Made by a program: the position numbers and the translations under genes
The notes under the pieces: generated by a model
The model's database searches: none
The model's input: the letters and a program-made list of their open reading frames with translations, nothing else
Told to the model about the DNA's origin: nothing
Source of the DNA: Pyrocephalus nanus
Lineage: Eukaryota > Chordata > Aves > Passeriformes > Tyrannidae
Direction: 5' to 3'
NCBI GenBank assembly: GCA_038380795.1
Contig: CM076276.1
Location: forward strand, 15,576,001-15,640,000
Length of the DNA stretch: 64,000 bases
Shown: positions 57,273 to 64,000 of the stretch, piece after piece
How positions within the stretch are numbered: position 1 is the first letter of the stretch
Layout of the letters: each line of letters starts with the position of its first letter

Positions 57273-58979
57273 TGTACTTGGTGACCAGGGGGGTGTCGTG
57301 CTGGTGGTGCAGCCGCAGAGGGGACACGGTCGGTGTTGTGTGTCGGGAACCCAGGGCTGTGCACCACGACACAATTGCAGCACTAAATATATCCTCTGTA
57401 GGCAGCTCTGCCTTACCAGGACCCTGGCTAACTGCTGCTTTCACTTGTACTTAAATTGAGCTGTTCACGTTCCTGGGTGTTCAAGAAACCCTTCAAACAT
57501 CATTTGGTGTGTGGAGAACAAACCCTTCCCAAGATGCTGCCAGCTCAAAATAAGCCTGAGGCAGCAGCAGGGAAGTCATTACTCCTCATATCGGACAAAA
57601 AAAAATATGTTCCTGTTGTATTCATGATTATTTTTGTTTTTTGTGCTTCCTGAAAAGCCAAGGGACCGTGCAGCGTTCTGGGGTTTTTTTTAGAAATACA
57701 CAGGGGAACAAGATTACAGCCCATACTGTCTCTTTAGCAGTAAAGAAATGCCTCCCAGCCTTTGCTGCGTGGTAACTCTGTGATCATGGTCTACTCTTGG
57801 TGGTGTCTTGGTCAAGGAGTTTCAGTTATTCACATTTGTAGGGCTGGTTTTGAACTCCAAGCCCTTGGCTCACTGGTGATGAGTGTCTGGAGGAGGGTAA
57901 GTGCTCTGGAAAGGGAAAAACCAACACTTGTGGCCAGGGGTGCTTGAGAGGTTTCTCCCATGTATGAGCTCCACTCTCTGCCCTCAAAAGCTGCTCTACA
58001 GGACATGAGAGCAGCATCTCACTGTGAGTGCTCAGCATAAGCTCCTCCTGCTGCTCTGTGGGAGCAAAAGGCAGCTCAGTCTCTGGATCTCCAGTGCCAG
58101 GGAAAATTAATCCTCCTATCAGGATTGTGAAGCCTCTTGGCCAGAGGGGGCTTAGGAAGAGCACGAGGAAATCCTCTCTGGAATCAATGGATTCCAGTGT
58201 GCTCCAGGGGCTGTTGGAGGTGTATGTGACACCAGCTCTTCTAGGGACATAAAACCATAACATTCCCAAGTGGATCTGTGCCAATTTTCCCTAATATCCC
58301 ATCTAATGGCTAGATGGGGGCAGTGCAAGGGGCTCGTTCCCACTGCCACTGGGACGAGGTGGGACGTGGGCACGTGGCACTGGTAACAAGGGCTGTTGGT
58401 GATGTTTGGAAGATGAAAGACCCTTCCCCAGCCTGGTGTCCCTGTGGCTCAGTGCCTGTTTGGAGATGCCCACAGCATTCTTGGGGCACTGAGACTTGGT
58501 CTCTGCTCTTGGAAATACGACAGTGCTCAGAATATTAAAATTTAAGGGCAAGGAGGGGGATGTGAGGAAGAAAATGGAAGTGAAGTTCCCCCTTCTTCTT
58601 GAAGATAAGTGACAAAATCCAGCTTTAACTGAGTTACATTTTAGCACTTAGGGGACTGGGTTTTTATCTGCCTTGAACAGGATTAATACGCTGTGACAAA
58701 AAGGAATGGCTTCAAAGCAGGCTGGCAGCATCTTCTCAGGCTGGGAGATACAAGAGTCAGAACTGGGATGGTGGTGGGTTATCTGCCACCAGGACTGCCC
58801 TCTTCTTAATGCCTGACCTGTTCTCTGGGCAGCACTGATCCTGCTGGGATACCTTTCCATATTTCTCCCTCCTCTCAAGAGCCTGACCTGGAGTTTCAAT
58901 TACAATATTAAATTACCAGGTCACCAGAGTCAAAGTAGGCTGCCAAGTTTTTAATGATCTTCCCTTTCTTCTCATGTGG

Positions 58980-58997
58980 TTTTTTTTTTTTTTTTTT
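58980..58997 (+). repeat. T18 homopolymer
   Basis: A run of about 18 T ends at CCGAGCCTCC. It directly precedes the AT-rich island at 59.02-59.26 kb. No retrotransposed body is recognisable on either side. Confidence 0.9.
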
Positions 58998-59019
58998 CCG
59001 AGCCTCCTTTCCATCTCTG

Positions 59020-59255
59020 CACTTTTAATTGAGACCATCTGTAATTTAACACATCGCCACGGCGCTCAGCGAGTTGTGTAACTGGTGCAGGGTTTTAGGA
59101 GGACTCGGTGCTCATCCTCAGGGACTGCAGCAGCTTTCCACTGTCTTCCAGCGCCTTCGGAAGAAATCCAGAACTAATTGCCAAGACTGTTTAATCTGCT
59201 CCCTCGGGGCTTTGATTAATCACAGAGTGCTTATTTTTCATCTCTCACTGGTGGA
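59020..59255. promoter_or_regulatory. Candidate conserved element in PRKCB intron 2
   Basis: Contains TTTTAATTGAGACCATCTGTAATTTAAC, AGAACTAATTGCCAAGACTG, TTAATCTGCTCC and CTTTGATTAATCACAG (TCF/LEF-like CTTTGAT next to a TTAATCA homeodomain core). These lie interspersed with CGCCACGGCGCTCAGCG. The mix of AT cores and retained CpGs is unusual for decaying intron DNA. Confidence 0.28.
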
Positions 59256-62200
59256 GATACCGAGGGTGTCGCTGGGGGGGCTGGGACTGGTCCTGAAGCT
59301 GGTGTGTGGGTGATTGTGAGCACAGTTGGCTGCAGGCACCAGGGATGTCCCCAGGGAGCCAGCCCCCAGCCCCTTGCAGAGGCTCTGTGCTCGGTGGGGC
59401 TGCAGCGGTGTCCTCGATTGTCCAAGGTGCAAAGCAAGTCTGTCCATCAGTTTTGCATCTCCAGAAGTGTCTCCTCTGCCTGACCTTGGCCAGCAACTGG
59501 CTGCTCCTCCTCCAGTGCCTGTGATCCCTAAATTGTGTGTCCCTGCTTGCCTCGGGGCCATCCTCCAGGTGCCGACCTTCTCTCCATGCCACATCACGAT
59601 GCTCATGGCTCAGGCTGGTAGGAAACAGGTTAGAGAGGGGACTGTTAGCATGGAAAGATCCCAGTTCCACCCTGTGGAATGAGGTGTGAGTGTTGCTGCA
59701 GGGTGAGACCTGGCTATAGTTCAGGAGGGGGGAACAGCACGTTCCCCAGGGCAGCTGTGGGTGGGCAGCATGTGCTGATGAGTTCCCCTGCTCCGTGTCG
59801 GGGTCTGTGCAGGGCTCCTGGAGCAGGGAACGGAGCAGAGGAGGAAAGTGTCCATGGGGAGTCACCGGTGGCTTTGAGCTTCCCTGCTGGCCTGGGCTGT
59901 GTCCTGGGGGAGCTGGGTTTGGGGGTGGGTGAGTGGTGCAGCTCGGTGTCTGTGTGCCCATGGTCACCCCCACAAACAGCCTCTCTGTGGGGTCCTGCCA
60001 GGGGCTCTTGTTGGTCTCTCAGGAGCTTGTTTTGTGGTAAAACTTGGCTGTGCACCTGCATGGTCCAGGAACAGGCAGGTGGTGGGGGGAAAGAAGAGTT
60101 CCTGCAGGGTGTCTTTGGATGCTGGCATGCTCTGCTTGCTGCTCCCAAGCAGCTTTTTTGGCCCAAGCTGGGTGGAGGAATTCACCCTCTGCCACGTCCA
60201 GTGAACCTTGTGCCAGCAAGAGCCACAAAATCCAGGCCAGCTGGATTTTGCTTCCTGGAGCAGCCCCTCTGCCTGGACAGCCTGGCAGCCTGGAAGTGGC
60301 TTTAGGTGTTCCTCTGGCACATGCAGTGGGAGAATGAAGTTCTCTCCCCATCCCAGCTCTGATGCTGTCATCAGCCCTGTCCCCACCCACTCCTCTTCCA
60401 CTGCTGGAAATGATTGATGCTCCTCATCCCGCCTGGCTCCAGCACATTCATTGTCATGCAGAGGATGTTGTCAATTCATTGTGGTATTTCATGGAGGAGC
60501 TGCAGGCAGTTTTGGGTGGTTTGTTCATGTGGGCTCAAGTCCTTCTAAAAAGCCCCGTGGCTGGGCTCAAAATACTCAGCCCCTTTCAATGAAAAAAAGA
60601 GGAATGTTAAAGATAAACCTTTCAGGAGCAACCAGTGGAGCCTTCTTCCCCCTCCTTCTCAGTGCAGTGGGGCTGTTCAGGTGTTGGACGCTGCAGGACT
60701 GGGTTCACCTGAGTTTTGCTGACAAGGTCTTATCCCCAGAAGCTGCAGGTGCCAGTTGTACCCAGCTCTGACAGCAGGATGCTGCTGGAGCTCAGTGATG
60801 GATGGTGATGGGTCTGCAGGAGCCACCCAGAGCTCTCAGCCTGTGGCAGCGTGAGGAGCCCCCCAGACCTTGCCCACAGTTCCCTCGGTGCTGGAATGTG
60901 TTTTCCTCCCCATCCCAGGGTATCAATAACACAAATGTCTCTGAGGAGCCCTAAACCTTTTAGTTCACAGAGGAAGGGGGTAAAGCTGGGCTTTGGGCTC
61001 TCGCCCAGTTTTGGAGGCTGTGGCAGTTCCTGCTGCTGGAGCTGGAGCCTGGTGCTGCTGCCAAGAGCCCTGACTGTGCTGCTGGGTGGGGGTCTTGGTG
61101 GGCTCCCAGACCTCCTGTCAGCACAGCTGGCTCCCAGCACAGCCTGGGGATCTGCTCAGGCCAGGAGCACACACGGGGCTAAATTATTCAGTCTGAAAGT
61201 GAATCTCTGTTACAGCTCAGTATGGGAGAAATGCTGATGAAGTATTTAAATTCTGAGCCGATTTTCTCGGAGCCGGGACAGGCTCCCTAATGCAAAATTA
61301 ATGTCTCTGTGTCTCTGGAATAGCTGCCAGCCCAGACTTTGTGCACTGCCAGCCTGTGGCACTGTGGGATGAGGGAGACAGGGCTCTTCTGCAGCATCCT
61401 GGGCTTCTTGTTTCAGATCCATCATTGCCCCTCTTCCCCTCCCAAAGAGCAAACGGGCAGAGCAGTGAGGGGTCAGTTTTCTTGGAATTTTCCCTGTAGA
61501 GTCAATGGGACGTGTGAGCAAAAAGCCTGGAGCTGGGTTTTTGGGCAGATGAGGAGCCTAAATAAATTAGGGTATTTCAGTCTGCCCTTTCCCTAACAGG
61601 GACTTGCACAGAAGAGGACCCCAACTGTTCGGGTACGTGGCCCCTATTGCCGAGCTCCTGACCCGGAGAGGCCTTGGGGGGCCAAGAGGAGCCTCGACAT
61701 CCTCCTCTCCCTGCAAAAGGGGCTATGTTTGTGTGATCCCTGATCCCACATGTTTGTGTCCATGCTCTGTCCCTCTCCAGAAGCCAGGCTGGGATGAGCA
61801 GTGGTGCCTGCTCTGTAGGATCTGAAGCGGACCCCGCTCCGGACGCCGCTGCCGGAATCTCCCGGAGAGCAGAAGGGACAGTGAGAATTGCTTTTGTAAT
61901 GGCTGGAAGATTGTACAGCTTTAAAAAGATCCATCCTGCTGCTTTTGCTCCAGAAATACCAGGAAATGCAGTTTTCTCTGCCTGGCACTCGATGACAGCT
62001 CTCCCAGCGCTGGTTTGCCAGGCTGGGCCTCCTCGGGTCTGTGACGGAGGTTTTTGTGTCCCACTGCTGCAGATTAACAGGTCTGGGGGAGAATCACTCC
62101 CTGGGGTTGAAATCTTTGTAGCTGTCCAGGCAGTCAGAGCCTGCTAGAGAAACCAGCTCAGGAGACCTCACAGAAGAGAAGCCTCATGTCTTGTGCTCTC

Positions 62201-64000
62201 TGTTTTTTCCCCTTTTCCTTAAGGAAAACAGCTCTTTCCTTTTCTGTAACAAACCCAAACTGGGCAGAAATGCTTTGTCACACTTCTTACCTCTGTACCC
62301 CACTTCATCACCTCATCTTTTACTTGAATCAGTGACCTCTGCCCCTGTCCCTGGTCCCCAGTGGCCTCTGTCCTCTCCCTTAACCTTCCTGCTCGTCCCA
62401 GTGTCAGGATGCTGCTGTGCTTGGGCCATGTGCCCAGTGGGGCAAATCAGCAAAATTCCAGTGTCTTCCAGGGGACAGGAGTTTCTCATCATTCCTCGTG
62501 GTTGCTGGGCCATGGTGGAGCAGGCACAGACACAGGGAGGGTGGGCAGGGTCCTTTGTGCCACTCTCTTCATCCTCCAGCCAACAAGCACCCGGTGCATC
62601 AGCCCGGATCCTGACATCCCCATCCCTGCTCCCAGTGCTACCCAAAAATCCCTGTGGATCATAGTTATTTTTACTGTGTCGCTCTGGAGCTGACAGTGGG
62701 AAAACCACTGAAGTCTGAGGAGCTGAAGACATTTGTTGTGCTGTAAGAACCCCAGAAAGCTTTTAACCAAAGCTGGGGATTAAATCCAAAGAGCACAAAT
62801 TTTAGCTCAGCTTCTCTCTCTGTGTGCTCTAAGTGATTAAAAGCTGTAAAGTGCTGTCAGAAATTGAGGACTTCCCCTCCTGGAGCCCTTATTTCCCCTT
62901 ATTTTATGATTACCACGCTTCACTGCCTCTGTTTGATGTCGTGAGTCTGAGTTATTTTTTTTAATGTGGAATGGAAAATCGTGGGCAGCTCTGGCTTTGG
63001 AGAGTTTCAGTCCCTCATTGGGGCACAGCCCAGGGCAGTGCCTCTGACCCCGGGGGGTTTGCCCAGTGTAGGTGGATCAACACAAAGCTTCTTTTAAAAA
63101 AAATCCTTTTTTCTGGTGCTTTTGTTTTCTTCAGTTTTGCTAATCTGAATTCCAAGCTGTTTCCTGAATCTGTTGTTCCTTGGGAAGTGGAGACGTTATC
63201 CAAATGAGAATATCCACAGGTTGGAAGGGAGCAGCCACACACTGAGATGTGCTCGAAATAATCTTTGAGCTTCGTGATACTGGAACCATCTGCCAGAGCT
63301 CGGCTCCGTCACTCCCTGGGGAGGCTTGAACTCCTCCCTGCCTTTGATTTTTAGATGAGTCTTGCTTGAACCTTCTTCTGTCTCTGTTAACTCTCCATCT
63401 GTCTCCCTTACTTGACATGCTGTATCCAAGACTGTTCCTGGTGCTTCCAGACCTCTCCCTGGCCTAACGAGGGGGACGAAGGCTGCCCTTCAGTGGGAAT
63501 GTGTGTTCTGGGAAGGGATGAACTCGGGGGAGGCATCAGAGGTGACTTCACTGAATTATTCATTTTGTGAAGGACTCAGGGAAAATTCTTCAGAACATCA
63601 GGAGAAGGAGTTCCTGCAATGAAATTAGAGCGACAAATGGAGATCAAATGGAAGGCAGGGCTGCTCTGGGGGCTGCCAGGCAGGGTTTGTTCCTGCAGGA
63701 AGCCGTTTCTCACGGCGGCTGGGCCTTGGGGAGGGCTGGATACCTTCCTGCAGCTCAGGACGTTCCGTGTGGGAGATGAGGCCAATCCCATCTCCTGTGG
63801 CAGGCTGGGAGCGAGCAGGGGGCAGGGGATGAGTTATCAACCAGGGCCAGCCTTGCTCTGTGTGCCAGGGATGCTGTGGGTTTGTGCTCTCCCTCGGCTG
63901 TGGGCTGGTGCCAGGGACCCCTGCAGAGGGCTGGGAGCTTCTGTAGGGGCTGGAGGTGCTTTGGGGTTTTTCTGGGTTTTTCTGAGTGATGTGGGGCTTT

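Larger units (their letters stand above)
28775..64000 (+). other. PRKCB: PRKCB intron 2 (5' part), no exon found
   Basis: The next PRKCB exon should encode the rest of C1A, beginning with a VCCFVVHKRCHEF-like stretch. I did not find it in any forward frame I read, so the intron probably runs beyond the window. Intron 2 is known to be very long in mammals. No other gene, nested or antisense, could be supported: the many short open frames lack family resemblance and splice logic. The sequence is mostly unique, with CR1 copies, one CR1-derived minisatellite and scattered AT-rich patches listed separately. 29.0-37.3 kb, 37.8-41.6 kb, 41.9-45.0 kb, 52-56.7 kb and 57.3-64 kb show nothing else I can name. 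Confidence 0.75.

Overview
The window is vertebrate genomic DNA and almost certainly avian. It carries many 5'-truncated CR1 LINE 3' ends, some with the ATTCTATGAT-type tail typical of birds. It also has GC-rich compact genes, GC-rich minisatellites and a CpG-island promoter. Two genes are supported by spliced coding sequence, both on the plus strand.

1-6.5 kb is upstream sequence. It holds several CR1 fragments, a possible polyadenylation signal of an unseen upstream gene at 844-849, and no recognisable exon. 6.55-10.55 kb is a complete five-exon aquaporin-8 gene (AQP8). Its exons join to 765 nt, giving 254 residues plus a stop, with all splice sites GT-AG, both NPA boxes present and a good match to the mammalian family. 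10.55-27.8 kb is intergenic. It is dominated by unrelated tandem arrays: 22-bp, 17-bp (2.2 kb, about 130 copies), 21-bp, a decayed roughly 22-bp array, and a 25-28-bp array of about 1.35 kb. AT-rich islands lie between them and could be regulatory. CR1 is nearly absent here.

27.84-28.9 kb is a CpG island holding the promoter and the first two coding exons of protein kinase C beta (PRKCB). Upstream of the ATG is a cluster of OCT octamer sites interleaved with GC boxes. Exon 1 encodes the pseudosubstrate and the start of the C1A zinc finger; exon 2 is a 32-nt exon. From 28.775 kb to the window end I find no further exon. This is best read as the 5' part of the very large PRKCB intron 2, containing CR1 copies of at least two 3'-end types, one minisatellite grown from a CR1 end, and a few AT-rich islands.

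The genes have no obvious functional partnership. AQP8 is a water, ammonia and hydrogen peroxide channel; PRKCB is a signalling kinase prominent in B cells. Human relatives of both lie in 16p12 but are separated there by other genes, so direct adjacency here is a synteny difference worth checking. I found no RNA gene, CRISPR array, DNA transposon or endogenous retrovirus that I could support. Part 2 stresses the octamer/GC-box promoter, the G-quadruplex-prone minisatellite, the loss of the redox cysteine in AQP8, and the gene order.
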